Origin: Alphaproteobacteria bacterium
Lineage (GTDB): Bacteria; Pseudomonadota; Alphaproteobacteria; Caulobacterales; Aquidulcibacteraceae
Reading direction: 5' to 3'
DNA: 64,000 nucleotides
Assembly: GCA_016124655.1 (NCBI GenBank)
Contig: WGNI01000002.1
Coordinates: 372,001 to 436,000, forward strand
The translations under genes were made by a program, and so were the position numbers. Positions 55,944 through 64,000 of the stretch are shown here, one piece after another. Below the pieces are notes generated by a model. It saw nothing but the letters and a program-made list of their open reading frames with translations, did not search any database and was not told the origin of the DNA. Positions within the stretch are counted from its first letter, which is position 1. Every line of letters starts with the position of its first letter.

Positions 55944-56115
55944 CTCGATGCCGCCTAAGGCAATACCCGATTTGACGAAGCTATAGCAGAAACACGGAAG
56001 CGTGGCCTTTCGGCAACTTTCCGCCCGTCGCGGGGCTCGGTCGAACGGCCGAATTGTCCCTGCGCTCCCATCGCGCCGCTAGGCTGAGCGGCGAGCGCGC
56101 GCCTATATAGAGGCC

Positions 56116-56547
56116 ATGGACGATCTTTATCATCCCCGGGTTCTGGAGCTGGCGGCCGACATCCCGCATATCGGCCGGCTGGCCGATCCTGACGGGTCTT
56201 CGACCAAGGTGAGCCGGGTGTGCGGGTCGATCGTCACGGTCGATCTGAAGCTGAAGGACGGCGTCGTCACGGATGTGGCGGTGGAGCCGAAAGCCTGCGC
56301 GCTGGGGCAGGCGAGCGCGGCTGTCTTTGCGCAGAACGCGATCGACGCCACGGCAGACGAAATCGTCGCCGCGCGCGACGGGCTGCGCGCGATGTTGAAA
56401 GAGGGCGCTGCCCCGCCGCAGGGCCGGTTCTGGGAGCTGCGGCATCTCGAAGGCGTGCGGCACTATCCGCCGCGGCATACCTCCACGCTGCTGGCGTTCG
56501 AGGCCGCGGTCGCTGCGATTGAAAAGGCGCGCGCGCACGCCGCATAG
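56116..56547 (+). CDS. IscU/NifU-like iron-sulphur scaffold protein
   Basis: 143 residues. Two of the three IscU cysteines are visible: Cys36 in SRVCGSIVTVDL and Cys61 in KACALGQASAAVFAQNA. The third, expected in the 'R..C..L' position, is Thr in RHTSTLLAF. It belongs to the alphaproteobacterial scaffold-like group near yidD rather than canonical IscU. A TATATAG sequence lies about 10 bp before the ATG, implying a short or absent 5' leader. Confidence 0.85.
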   Translation: MDDLYHPRVLELAADIPHIGRLADPDGSSTKVSRVCGSIVTVDLKLKDGVVTDVAVEPKACALGQASAAVFAQNAIDATADEIVAARDGLRAMLKEGAAPPQGRFWELRHLEGVRHYPPRHTSTLLAFEAAVAAIEKARAHAA

Positions 56548-56580
56548 CGCTGCGCACTTGATTCAGCGCATCGAAGCGGC

Positions 56581-57141
56581 GTGCTGGAAGCCTTCGCCGT
56601 CTCCGCGGGCGTGGTCGCGATCGCGGAGATCGGCGACAAGACGCAATTGCTCGCCATCATGTTGGCGGCGCGCTACCGGCAAGTCTGGCCGGTGATCGCC
56701 GGCATCTTCGTGGCGACGCTGGCCAATCATGCGCTGGCGGCGCTGGGCGGAACGCTGATCGCGCGCTGGCTGACGCCGGAGGTGTTGCGCATCGCGCTTG
56801 GCGTTTCGTTTCTGGCGATGGCGGCGTGGGCGCTGATCCCGGACAAGGATGAGGCCGTGGATACGCCGGCGGAGCGGTTCGGCGCCTTCGCGGCGACGGC
56901 GGTCGCGTTCTTCATCGTCGAGATCGGCGATAAGACGCAGATCGCCACAGCGGCGCTGGCGGCGCGGTTTCACGCCATTGCGGCGGTCACAGCGGGCACG
57001 ACGCTCGGCATGATGATCGCCAATGTGCCCGCAGTGTTGCTGGGCGATCGCGTGCTTCGGATGGTTCCGCTGCGCGTGATGCGTATCGCTGCGGCGATTG
57101 CATTTGTCGTTTTGGGGCTCATCGCGCTGCTCTGGCGTTAG
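56581..57141 (+). CDS. TMEM165/GDT1-family cation transporter
   Basis: 186 residues, six membrane helices, GTG start 56581. The twin family motif ExGD(K/R)(T/S) occurs twice, AIAEIGDKTQLLAIMLAARY and FIVEIGDKTQIATAALAARF. Members transport manganese or calcium and protons. Its stop interlocks with the convergent oxidoreductase gene in TTAG. It follows the scaffold gene by 33 bp in the same direction. Confidence 0.92.
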   Translation: MLEAFAVSAGVVAIAEIGDKTQLLAIMLAARYRQVWPVIAGIFVATLANHALAALGGTLIARWLTPEVLRIALGVSFLAMAAWALIPDKDEAVDTPAERFGAFAATAVAFFIVEIGDKTQIATAALAARFHAIAAVTAGTTLGMMIANVPAVLLGDRVLRMVPLRVMRIAAAIAFVVLGLIALLWR

Positions 57142-58220
57142 GCCGCGTCGGCGACGAACCCTTTCCAGTTGCGCATATATTGCACGAAGGGTGGGCCGAG
57201 GCCTTCGTCGCGCAGATAGTCTGGCGAGACAGGCAACGGGATGGGCGTGAACGCGGCGTCGGCGCGCACGCGTTCGGGAAAATCGTGATGCAGGATCGCG
57301 CCGCGGCCGATCACCACAAAGTCGAGGCCATCGCGCATCACGCGCGCGCACTCTTCGCCGGTCATCAGCTTGCCCGCGGCGCCGAGGCGCACATTGCCGC
57401 GGTCCAGCTCGGTAAAGCAGGAGAGCAGGCTCTTGTGCTTGAACGCCTCTTCTTCCGGGGTTTTGAAAACATTCCAGAGCGACATATCGAGATAGTCGAT
57501 CTTGCCTTCGCGCATCAACCGTTGGGCGACCTCCTGAATCTCCGAAAGCTTCAGGCCGAAGCGCTCCGGCGACAGCCGCACGCCCAGAGAAAACTCCTTG
57601 CGGCACGACGCGCGCACGCCGTCGATGATGTCGAACAGAAGCCGGGCGCGGTCTTCTAACGAACCGCCATAGCGATCGGTGCGTTGATTGATTTCCGGCG
57701 AAAGAAACTGACACAGCAAATAGCCATGCGCGCCGTGCAGCTCTACCCCGTCAAAGCCTGCGCGGTCGCAGCGCTTGGCGGCGTCGATGAAATCCTGCGC
57801 CGCGCGCTCGACTTCCGAAAGCGTCAGCGCGCGCGCCTTGAATTCCTCGTTGTCTGACGGACAAACGGGTTGGCCGCCGATCAACTCCGCAGGAGAGCGC
57901 ATGCCGGCGTGATGCAATTGCACGACCGCGTGCGCATCATGCGCCTTCAGCGCGGCGGCAAGGCGCGTAAGCCCTTCAAGGTGGCGGTCATCATGGGCGC
58001 CCAATTGGCCGGGAAAGCCAATACCGGCATGCTGCACCGAACTGGCGCAGGTCATGACGAGACCAAAGCCGCCTTCCGCGCGCATCTTGAGGCAGCGCAA
58101 TTCATCGTCGCCGAGCGTGCCGTCGGCGTGGCTTTGCGAATTGGTCAAGGGCGCGAGCACGAAGCGGTTCTTCAGCGCGGCGCCGGAGGCGAGGGGAAGG
58201 GGATCGAACAATGAGGCCAT
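57138..58220 (-). CDS. NADH:flavin oxidoreductase, old yellow enzyme family
   Basis: 360 residues, FMN TIM-barrel. ATG 58220 gives MASLFDPLPLASGAALKNRF, the family start. The active-site pair in QLHHAGMRS (His) and the substrate site DGVELHGAHGYLLCQFLSPE with NQRTDRYGGSLEDRARLLFD are diagnostic; GLDFVVIGRGAILHHDFPER is the phosphate-binding region. It reduces activated alkenes or nitro compounds. Divergent from the yidD-thrS unit across about 220 bp. Confidence 0.93.
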   Translation of the reverse strand: MASLFDPLPLASGAALKNRFVLAPLTNSQSHADGTLGDDELRCLKMRAEGGFGLVMTCASSVQHAGIGFPGQLGAHDDRHLEGLTRLAAALKAHDAHAVVQLHHAGMRSPAELIGGQPVCPSDNEEFKARALTLSEVERAAQDFIDAAKRCDRAGFDGVELHGAHGYLLCQFLSPEINQRTDRYGGSLEDRARLLFDIIDGVRASCRKEFSLGVRLSPERFGLKLSEIQEVAQRLMREGKIDYLDMSLWNVFKTPEEEAFKHKSLLSCFTELDRGNVRLGAAGKLMTGEECARVMRDGLDFVVIGRGAILHHDFPERVRADAAFTPIPLPVSPDYLRDEGLGPPFVQYMRNWKGFVADAA

Positions 58221-58294
58221 GGGGCGAGCATGTCCGATGCGCGCGGCTTTGGCCATTGCTGACGCAGCGGCGCGGGCGTGCATTTTTTCGCGAA

Positions 58295-58312
58295 GCGGGG
58301 TATAGGCCCCGC
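58295..58312. promoter_or_regulatory. Hairpin with -10-like loop before the leader ORF
   Basis: GCGGGG (58295-58300) and CCCCGC (58307-58312) are complementary around TATAGG (58301-58306), a -10-like hexamer. The ATG of the 15-codon ORF follows immediately, so a transcript starting here would be almost leaderless. No clear -35 is seen. Confidence 0.35.
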
Positions 58313-58360
58313 ATGCGCTTTGTTCGCGACCCTCGCTTGACCACGACCGTCACCGGCTAA
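58313..58360 (+). CDS. Putative threonine-rich leader peptide ahead of yidD-thrS
   Basis: 15 codons: [15 protein letters not shown]. Four of the seven last codons are Thr (ACC ACG ACC GTC ACC). The stop codon TAA (58358-58360) lies in the loop of a hairpin with arms CCGGC and GCCGG, and a second stem-loop with arms CCGGGC and GCCCGG follows. thrS, encoding threonyl-tRNA synthetase, is the second gene downstream. This resembles an attenuator leader peptide such as E. coli thrL, but coincidence cannot be excluded; no T-tract terminator is visible. Confidence 0.35.
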   Translation: MRFVRDPRLTTTVTG

Positions 58361-58442
58361 AGCCGGCGGCGCGAACCCGGGCGCGTCGCAGCGGCTGAGC
58401 GAAGGCCCGGCGCATCGTTTCGATCCAACGACTGTCCGTTCC

Positions 58443-58880
58443 ATGTCTCCCAGCTTGCCTGCGCGCGCTCTTCTGGGCGCGATCCAGCTTTACAAGTCGA
58501 CGCTCTCGCCCCTGATCGGGCGCGAGTGCCGCTACCTGCCGACCTGCTCGTCGTACGCCGCTGATTGCGTGCGCGCGCACGGGGCGTGGGCGGGAAGCTG
58601 GATGGCGGCGGCGCGCGTGTGCCGGTGCCACCCGTTCGGCGGCTCCGGGTATGACCCTGCGCCCGCGGCCAAGCCCAACGCGGCCTGGTTTGCGCCATGG
58701 CGGATGGGGGATTGGGCGTGGACGAGGCGTGAACCCAACACTGCCGTGCTCCCCCGCGAGGGGGAGCTGTCTGCGAAGCAGACTGAGGGGGAGGAGCCGC
58801 CCCCTCCGGCCGCTGCGCGGCCACCTCCCCCTCACGGGGAAGGACGGGCGCATCCTCCTCTCACAAAGAGCATCCCATGA
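58443..58880 (+). CDS. yidD: YidD membrane insertion efficiency factor with repeat-derived tail
   Basis: 145 residues. Residues 1-83 are a standard Yid[41 protein letters not shown] and [17 protein letters not shown] with the conserved Cys. YidD is normally 70-100 residues; the rest (about 100-145) is encoded by a palindromic repeat at 58749-58834, giving a Pro/Glu-rich low-complexity tail. It overlaps thrS by ATGA, so the repeat also forms the junction. It assists YidC insertion at the inner membrane. Confidence 0.9.
   Translation: MSPSLPARALLGAIQLYKSTLSPLIGRECRYLPTCSSYAADCVRAHGAWAGSWMAAARVCRCHPFGGSGYDPAPAAKPNAAWFAPWRMGDWAWTRREPNTAVLPREGELSAKQTEGEEPPPPAAARPPPPHGEGRAHPPLTKSIP
58749..58834. 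repeat. Palindromic intergenic-type repeat inside the yidD 3' end
   Basis: Three nested or adjacent stem-loops: CTCCCCC-GCGA-GGGGGAG (58749-58766), GTCTGC-GAA-GCAGAC (58769-58783) and a long stem TGAGGGGGAGG (58784-58794) with CCTCCCCCTCA (58824-58834), 11 bp perfect, enclosing GGCCGC-TGC-GCGGCC (58808-58822). Such multi-hairpin GC-rich elements are typical of dispersed repeats of alphaproteobacteria. Here it is in frame with yidD and lies just before thrS. Confidence 0.8.
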
Positions 58881-60814
58881 GCATTTCTCTGACATTTCCC
58901 GACGGCGCCAAACGCGACTACGAGGACGGCGTGACGCCGCTTGCGGTCGCCGACGGCATCTCCAAATCGTTGGCCAAGAAGGTCGTCGCCGCCAAGCTCG
59001 ACGGCCAATGGTGGGATTTGACGCGCCCCATCGCGCAGAACGCAAAGTTCGAACTCGTCATGCGCGACAGCGCCGACGGGCTAGAGGTGCTGCGCCACGA
59101 TGCAGCGCACGTGCTGGCGCAAGCGGTGCAGGAGTTGTTCCCCGGCACGCAGGTGACGATCGGGCCGGTGGTGGAGGACGGCTTCTATTATGATTTCGCC
59201 CGAGAGGAAGCATTTTCCACGGACGATTTCGAGCGCATCGAAAAGCGCATGCGCGAGATCGTCGACGCCGATCTGCCGATCGCGCGCGAAGTGTGGGACC
59301 GCGACGAGGCGATCGCGCACTTCAACGGCATCGGGGAAACGTTCAAGGCGCAGATCATCGACGACATCATCCCGCCGGGTGAAGCGATCACGGTTTATCG
59401 GCAGGGCACGGATTGGAAAGATCTCTGCCGCGGGCCACATCTGCCGTCGACGGGACGCCTTGGCAAAGCGTTCAAGCTGATGAAGCTGGCCGGCGCGTAT
59501 TGGCGCGGGGATTCAAACAATCAGCAGCTGCAGCGCATCTACGGCACGGCCTGGGCCGATGAAAAGCAGCTCGAAGAGTATTTGAAGCGCCTGGAGGAAG
59601 CGGAGAAGCGCGATCACCGCAAGCTCGGCCGGCAGATGGATCTGTTCCATATGCAGGAAGAAGGACGCGGCATGGTGTTCTGGCATGAAAAAGGCCTGAC
59701 GCTGTGGCGCACGATCGAAGCCTATATGCGGCGCAGGCTGGAGGCGGCGGGCTATGTCGAAGTGCGCACGCCACAAGTGCTGGACCGCGTGTTCTGGGAA
59801 AAGTCCGGGCATTGGGAGAATTATCGCGCCAACATGTTCGTGTGCGAGACGGTGGAGGGCGAGGAACTCTCCCTGAAGCCGATGAATTGCCCGGGCCATG
59901 TGCAAATTTTCAAGTTCGGGCAAAAATCCTATCGCGATCTTCCATTGCGCATGGCGGAGTTCGGCGCATGTCACCGCTATGAGCCGTCGGGCGCGCTGCA
60001 TGGGTTGATGCGGGTGCGCGCTTTCACGCAGGATGACGCCCACATCTTCTGCCGCGAGGATCAGATCGAAGATGAAGTGGCGCGGTTCATCACGCTGGCC
60101 AATTCGGTGCACGAGGATTTCGGGCTGACGCGCGATCACATCGCGCTCGGCACGCGGCCGGAGCAGCGCGCGGGCGCGGATGATTTCTGGGACAAGACGG
60201 AAGCGCAGCTTTTGAATGCGGCGCGCAAGGCCGGCGTCGAACCGGTGATCGCCGAAGGGGACGGCGCGTTCTATGCGCCAAAGCTCGATTTCCAACTCAA
60301 GGACGCGATCGGGCGCATCTGGACATGCGGCACGATCCAGAACGACTACGTTCTGCCGGAGCGGCTCGGCGCGGAGTATGTCGGCGAGGACGGGCAGAAG
60401 CATCGTCCCGTCATGCTGCACCGTGCGATCCTGGGGTCGCTGGAGCGCTTCATCGGCGTGATCATTGAAAACTACGCCGGCAGCTTCCCGCTCTGGCTGG
60501 CGCCGGTGCAGATCATTGTGGCCACGATCACGCAGGACGCGGACGACTATGCCCGCGACGTCGCCAAGACGTTCAAAGCCGCTGGCCTGCGCGTCGAGCT
60601 CGACCTGCGCAATGAGAAGGTGGGCTACAAGGTGCGCGAGCACTCGCTGGCGAAAATTCCCCTGATCGCGGTGGTCGGGCGCAAGGAGGCCGAAGAGCGC
60701 AAAGTCGCGTTGCGGCGCCTCGGCGGGGAGGCGCAGCAGGCGCTTTCGCTCGAGGGGGCGGCTGAAGCGCTCGCGGTGGAGGCGCTTGCGCCTGACCTCG
60801 CGCGCGCACGCTGA
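58877..60814 (+). CDS. thrS: Threonine--tRNA ligase
   Basis: 645 residues. Charges tRNA-Thr and edits mischarged serine. A TGS domain (about 1-62), the editing domain with HxxxH ([20 protein letters not shown]), and the class II core: motif 2 [20 protein letters not shown] and the following [20 protein letters not shown]; zinc ligands are in [12 protein letters not shown]; motif 3 is near [15 protein letters not shown]. The anticodon-binding domain is C-terminal ([24 protein letters not shown] segment at the end). ATG 58877 overlaps yidD. Confidence 0.97.
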   Translation: MSISLTFPDGAKRDYEDGVTPLAVADGISKSLAKKVVAAKLDGQWWDLTRPIAQNAKFELVMRDSADGLEVLRHDAAHVLAQAVQELFPGTQVTIGPVVEDGFYYDFAREEAFSTDDFERIEKRMREIVDADLPIAREVWDRDEAIAHFNGIGETFKAQIIDDIIPPGEAITVYRQGTDWKDLCRGPHLPSTGRLGKAFKLMKLAGAYWRGDSNNQQLQRIYGTAWADEKQLEEYLKRLEEAEKRDHRKLGRQMDLFHMQEEGRGMVFWHEKGLTLWRTIEAYMRRRLEAAGYVEVRTPQVLDRVFWEKSGHWENYRANMFVCETVEGEELSLKPMNCPGHVQIFKFGQKSYRDLPLRMAEFGACHRYEPSGALHGLMRVRAFTQDDAHIFCREDQIEDEVARFITLANSVHEDFGLTRDHIALGTRPEQRAGADDFWDKTEAQLLNAARKAGVEPVIAEGDGAFYAPKLDFQLKDAIGRIWTCGTIQNDYVLPERLGAEYVGEDGQKHRPVMLHRAILGSLERFIGVIIENYAGSFPLWLAPVQIIVATITQDADDYARDVAKTFKAAGLRVELDLRNEKVGYKVREHSLAKIPLIAVVGRKEAEERKVALRRLGGEAQQALSLEGAAEALAVEALAPDLARAR

Positions 60815-60934
60815 CGCGGCGTCCGGCGAAAAAGTCACGCGGCTCTGCATCCGCGCCCTAGACGAACCGTGCGGGGCTGGCCAACATGCGATGCTCGCTG
60901 GGCCCGAGTCGGGGCCGGCGCGGGGGAGATCGCG

Positions 60935-61825
60935 TTGAACCCCAGACCGTCCCATACGCGCGAAAGCGCAACCGACGCCCAGGTGCGCGTTTCGGCGGTC
61001 GTAGTCGCGCACAATTCCGGCCAGCCGCTGGAGCTTTGCCTGCGCAGCGCGCTGGCTGAGCCCTGGATTGATGAACTCGTCATCGTCGACAACGGCAATC
61101 CGACGCCCGTCGCGTCGGCGCTTCGGGCGCTTCAGGCTGATCGCCGCGACGTCGCGCTGGTGCAGGGCCAGGGCGATGTCGGCGAAGCGGCGGGCCGCAA
61201 TCTCGGCGCCGAGTGCGCCCGCGGCCGTTGGCTGTTGTTTCTGGATTCCTCGCTGGTGGTGCAGCGCGGCGCGGTCGAGCGCATGGTCGCGGCCGGCGGC
61301 GGCGCCAAGGCGCCCTGGATTGTGGGCGGCAAGATCACCGACACGCGCGGGCGCGAGCGGCGCACGCTGCGGTCGGGCACGCTCAATCCGTTCTCCGCGC
61401 TGGCGATCGCGATGGGCCTCGGCGCGGGCGTGTCCAAGCTGCCGAAGGCGGAAGCGAGCGATGTGTGGACGGAGGCCGCGCGGGTCGCGGCTGTGTCGGG
61501 CGCGATGATGCTGGTGCCGCGCGCTGATTTTGAACGGTTGGGCGGGTTCGACGCGTTGGCCAACGGGCTTGGCGCGGAGCTTGATCTGTGCCGCCGCGCG
61601 GCTGCGTCCGGCGGGGAAATTTATGTGCAGCCGGCAGCATCGGGCGTGCAGTTCGGCGTGCGCAAGCCGGATGCGGGCGACGCCAAGAGCTTGGCGCGGT
61701 ATGCGGTGCGCGCGGCGCGCACGCCGATCGATCATCTGTTCGCGCTGATCGCGCGGCCGGCGCTGTGGGCGGTGATTCATCTGCGCGCGGCGCTCCGGCA
61801 CATTTTCGGCGCGCAGCCGCGCTAA
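60935..61825 (+). CDS. Glycosyltransferase family 2 protein
   Basis: 296 residues from TTG 60935, preceded by GGGGGAGA five bases upstream; an upstream ATG lacks such a site. GT-A fold landmarks: VSAVVVAHNSGQPLELCLRS, ELVIVDNGNPTPVASALRAL, and the Asp-rich motif at LLFLDSSLVV (DxS in place of DxD). A C-terminal region with several aromatic-poor helices ends in GAQPR. Substrate unknown; similar to rhamnosyl- or glycosyl-transfer enzymes of the envelope. Interlocks with the GT39 gene. Confidence 0.82.
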   Translation: MNPRPSHTRESATDAQVRVSAVVVAHNSGQPLELCLRSALAEPWIDELVIVDNGNPTPVASALRALQADRRDVALVQGQGDVGEAAGRNLGAECARGRWLLFLDSSLVVQRGAVERMVAAGGGAKAPWIVGGKITDTRGRERRTLRSGTLNPFSALAIAMGLGAGVSKLPKAEASDVWTEAARVAAVSGAMMLVPRADFERLGGFDALANGLGAELDLCRRAAASGGEIYVQPAASGVQFGVRKPDAGDAKSLARYAVRAARTPIDHLFALIARPALWAVIHLRAALRHIFGAQPR

Positions 61826-63501
61826 GACGGGCCGTCGCTGCGCTGCCCAATGCGCATGCACACGCGGTCTCCATTCCCCAGATTGAGGCCTTCGATGCGG
61901 TCGTCCCGCCACGCATAGCCGTCGGCGTGTCGCGATGCGAAGGCGCAAGGCGCAACGACGGGCGCGCCGAGGGGAATGCGCGCGGCGAACGCCTCCATGT
62001 CGCCGCCGGGCCAGACCATGGTTCGGGTTTCGGTTTCAAACACGATGCTGGCTTCGCGAAAGCCGATGACGGCGAGCGGCGGACCATCGGCGCGCGGAAG
62101 CAAGTCGGCGCGGCGCAAGGCGCGCGTGACCTCCGCACTGATCTGCACGTCGCGTGCTTCGGGAAGAATGCGTCCGCGCAGATGCCATGAAGAGACGAGG
62201 ACGAACGCAATGGCGATGAGCGCTTTGGCCAAGGGCGTGCGCGTGCGCGACAGGGCGACAAGCGCTACGATCAGCGCGAGCGCGCCGACCATGCCGGCTT
62301 GCATGGCGCGGCGCTGATCGGCTGCCGCGTCGCCGGGCATCATGGTCGCTGCATATGCCGTCACGCCCACGAGCGCCGCGCCCGCCAGCGCGAACACGAT
62401 CCAGGAGGCGAGCGCGGCGCGGCGCCAGCCGTGTTCATAGCCGCGCATCAGGCCGTGAGCGCAGAGCAGCGCAAAGGCGGGATAGGTCGGCAGCGTGTAA
62501 TGCGCGAGCTTGGTGGGCAGCAGCTCAAAGAAGGCGAACGCCGGCGCGATCCAGCAGATCAAAAACACCAGCGCGGCGCGTTCCGCGGGCGGCGTGCGCG
62601 CAAGGCCTGCAGTCGCTGCGATGGCCTGGCCCAGGCCGATCACGGCGGGCGCGAGCAGCGGCGCCAGCAGCAGAAGGTGATAGCCCGGCCAGGCGCCATG
62701 ACCTTCCTGGCCGCCGCCGATTTTCGGGGCCAGATCGCCGCCCAGCATTTCGGTGAAGAACGCCCCTTGGGTCGCCACGCTGATGGCGACAGCCCACGGC
62801 AGCACCATGGCCGCGGCCAGCGCGGGACCGCTCCAGTGCGCCAACGGCGCCATCCAGGCAATCCGGCGCTCCCACAGCGCCAGCGCGGCCAAGGTCAGCC
62901 CGCACACCACCGGCGCGACAGGTCCCTTGGTGAGGACGCCGGCGGCGAATGCGCCCCAAAAGATAAGCGCCATCGCCCTTGGGCGTTTTGGCGCGGACGC
63001 GCGCAGATGCGCCGCCGCGGCCAGCGCCAGCGCAATGCAACCGCACAGAACGGCGTCGGTTTTGGCGATCGCCGCTTCGGCGGACATCAGCGCGCCGGGC
63101 GCGAAGAGCGCTGCGCCCAGGAACGCGGTACGCCGATCAAACAGCGCGAGGCCAGCCCAGAACGTCGCCAGCGCGGCAAGGACCCCGCCCAGCACCGAAG
63201 CGAGGCGATAAGCCCAGATCGCGTTCAGCGGCGCGCCGGATAGCGTGACGGTCGCGGCCTGGAGCCAATGAATGCCGATGGGTTTCTTATAGCGGGGCTC
63301 GTCCTGCAGCTGGATGCGGACCAAATCGCGGGTCTCAATCATCTGCCGGGAGGCCTGGGCAAAGCGCGCCTCGTCGCGGTCCAGCACGGGGATGGACGCG
63401 ATGCCGGGCAAGGCTGCGACTACGCTCAGCGCGGCGATCAACGCCCAAGCCCGCCAGCCGTGCGCCAGGCGCGAGAGGAAATCCTGGCCTTCCGGCTGCA
63501 T
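61822..63501 (-). CDS. ArnT/GT39-like membrane glycosyltransferase
   Basis: 559 residues from ATG 63501, about twelve membrane helices. The periplasmic motif PVLDRDEARFAQASRQMIET holds the conserved Asp/Glu pair of GT-C enzymes, followed by DEPRYKKPIGIHWLQAATVT, the family-typical loop. It transfers a sugar from undecaprenyl-phosphate, in ArnT the aminoarabinose to lipid A. Divergent from a DPM-like GT2 gene, the usual source of the lipid-linked sugar. Substrate identity is inference. Confidence 0.9.
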   Translation of the reverse strand: MQPEGQDFLSRLAHGWRAWALIAALSVVAALPGIASIPVLDRDEARFAQASRQMIETRDLVRIQLQDEPRYKKPIGIHWLQAATVTLSGAPLNAIWAYRLASVLGGVLAALATFWAGLALFDRRTAFLGAALFAPGALMSAEAAIAKTDAVLCGCIALALAAAAHLRASAPKRPRAMALIFWGAFAAGVLTKGPVAPVVCGLTLAALALWERRIAWMAPLAHWSGPALAAAMVLPWAVAISVATQGAFFTEMLGGDLAPKIGGGQEGHGAWPGYHLLLLAPLLAPAVIGLGQAIAATAGLARTPPAERAALVFLICWIAPAFAFFELLPTKLAHYTLPTYPAFALLCAHGLMRGYEHGWRRAALASWIVFALAGAALVGVTAYAATMMPGDAAADQRRAMQAGMVGALALIVALVALSRTRTPLAKALIAIAFVLVSSWHLRGRILPEARDVQISAEVTRALRRADLLPRADGPPLAVIGFREASIVFETETRTMVWPGGDMEAFAARIPLGAPVVAPCAFASRHADGYAWRDDRIEGLNLGNGDRVCMRIGQRSDGPS

Positions 63502-63552
63502 CGCGCCGTGGTACGCTGCACGGGCCCCGCGCGCGAGGTGATGTTTTCGCCG

Positions 63553-63576
63553 CACTCGCCAGCGCACAGGCGAGTG
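63553..63576. promoter_or_regulatory. Perfect 8-bp inverted repeat between divergent glycosyltransferase genes
   Basis: CACTCGCC (63553-63560) and GGCGAGTG (63569-63576) around an 8-base centre, in the 121-bp divergent spacer between the GT39 and the GT2 genes. It could be a shared operator or a transcript hairpin. Confidence 0.45.
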
Positions 63577-63622
63577 GCTATGACCCAGCGCTGATCCGCG
63601 CCGCGCGCCTGAGAACGTCCCT

Positions 63623-64000
63623 TTGTCCGAACCCGTCGAATTCAGCGTCGTCGTTCCCGTGAAGGACGAAGCGGGCAACGCCGCCACGCTGGCGCTCGAA
63701 ATCGCCGAGGCGCTGGCGGGCCGCGCGTTCGAGATCATCTTCGTGGATGACGCCAGCCGCGACGACACCCGCATCGAGCTTGCGACCGCCAAGGCGCGGC
63801 TGCCGATGCTGCGGATCATCGGCCATCGGCGCAATTCCGGGCAGAGCCGGGCGGTGCGCACCGGCGTCTTGGCCGCGCGCGGGCCGATCATCCTGACGCT
63901 GGACGGCGACGGCCAGAACGATCCCGCCGATCTGCCGCGTCTGTTGGCGCGCATGGGCCGGCCGGAGGCGCCGGTCAATCTCGGCATGGTCATCGGCAAG
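63623..64000 (+). CDS. GT2 dolichol-phosphate-mannose-synthase-like protein, 5' part
   Basis: The 126 visible codons run off the right edge. Start is TTG 63623, the best in frame downstream of an in-frame TGA at 63581. Motifs are VVVPVKDEAGNAATLALEIA, EIIFVDDASRDDTRIELATA, HRRNSGQSRAVRTGVLAARG and LTLDGDGQNDPADLPRLLAR (the DxD as DGDGQ). These are the hallmarks of polyprenyl-phosphate sugar synthases such as DPM1/ArnC-like enzymes. It probably supplies a lipid-linked sugar to the GT39 enzyme encoded divergently. Confidence 0.9.
   Translation, partial: MSEPVEFSVVVPVKDEAGNAATLALEIAEALAGRAFEIIFVDDASRDDTRIELATAKARLPMLRIIGHRRNSGQSRAVRTGVLAARGPIILTLDGDGQNDPADLPRLLARMGRPEAPVNLGMVIGK

Noticed and set aside
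58221..58442. T-box riboswitch ahead of thrS
   Set aside because: No T-box consensus (UGGN-type bulge, specifier stem) and T-boxes are not expected in alphaproteobacteria.
59513..61948. 811-codon minus-strand frame opposite thrS and the GT2 gene
   Set aside because: Antisense to thrS; no domain pattern and very Arg/His-rich.

Overview
The window is high-GC (well above 60 percent by eye), densely coding bacterial chromosome, almost certainly alphaproteobacterial and most plausibly from Caulobacterales or a Hyphomonadaceae-like relative. The pointers are the serC-serA locus preceded by an RNA leader of the alphaproteobacterial serC type, an RpoH sigma factor next to RluD, a yidD-thrS unit next to an IscU-like scaffold, TilS-FtsH next to an envelope energy-transduction cluster, many NodT/DevBCA-type and TonB/ExbBD envelope genes, and frequent promoters close to the start codon. 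The taxon is an inference from gene content. I see no rRNA, tRNA, insertion sequence, prophage or CRISPR array.

Layout. 0-3.3 kb: 5' part of lepA (cut by the window edge), a DUF2188 protein, a LysM lipoprotein, a PaaI-type thioesterase and a TetR repressor. 3.3-7.6 kb: a repressor-controlled DevCAB/TolC-like efflux operon. 7.6-9.6 kb: frmA-frmB formaldehyde detoxification. 9.6-13.9 kb: phenylalanine hydroxylase, an HtrA-like protease, a DUF1499 protein, monothiol glutaredoxin and an HWE/HisKA_2 sensor kinase. 13.9-16.6 kb: an orphan OppB-OppC permease pair in one unit with a caspase-like protease. 16.7-25.4 kb: assorted enzymes (DUF442 protein, ATP-grasp, metallo-beta-lactamase fold, acyl-CoA ligase, pdxH, aroC, GST, bolA). 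25.9-31.7 kb: ExbB-ExbD-ExbD-TonB, then tilS and ftsH. 31.8-34.1 kb: a tightly overlapping VOC-folP-SMR-thiD operon. 34.2-39.8 kb: a C-terminally extended PhzF protein, an EamA exporter and serC-GNAT-serA. 39.8-47.4 kb: lipoprotein, PagL-like deacylase, SnoaL-like protein, purA, then a minus-strand outer-membrane protein, TIR transmembrane protein and DUF2891 cluster, and a tandem Yip1 pair. 47.6-55.9 kb: GTP-type PEP carboxykinase, acyltransferase, rpoH, methyltransferase, rluD, paired lipoproteins, histidine phosphatase and small membrane proteins. 56-64 kb: IscU-like scaffold, GDT1 transporter, old-yellow-enzyme, yidD-thrS, and a glycosyltransferase group (GT2, ArnT-like GT39, DPM-like GT2, the last cut by the window edge).

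How the genes work together. Most of the window is housekeeping metabolism interleaved with envelope functions: efflux, TonB energisation, lipid A editing (PagL-like, ArnT-like and its lipid-sugar supplier) and quality control (FtsH, RpoH, HtrA-like). Gene packing is extreme. Co-directional neighbours commonly overlap by ATGA, GTGA or TGATG, and six convergent pairs interlock their stop codons in a shared 4-bp YTAR.

The features I consider most worth following up are: a TIR domain-transmembrane-periplasmic domain protein whose 3' end overlaps the signal sequence of the next gene; a caspase-like protease co-transcribed with an orphan peptide permease; a 15-codon threonine-rich leader ORF ahead of yidD-thrS; a palindromic repeat that has become the C-terminus of YidD; the serC leader hairpin that contains the Shine-Dalgarno; and two genes (TetR and a methyltransferase) that appear to start at ATT and ATC. 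No single large undescribed system is evident.
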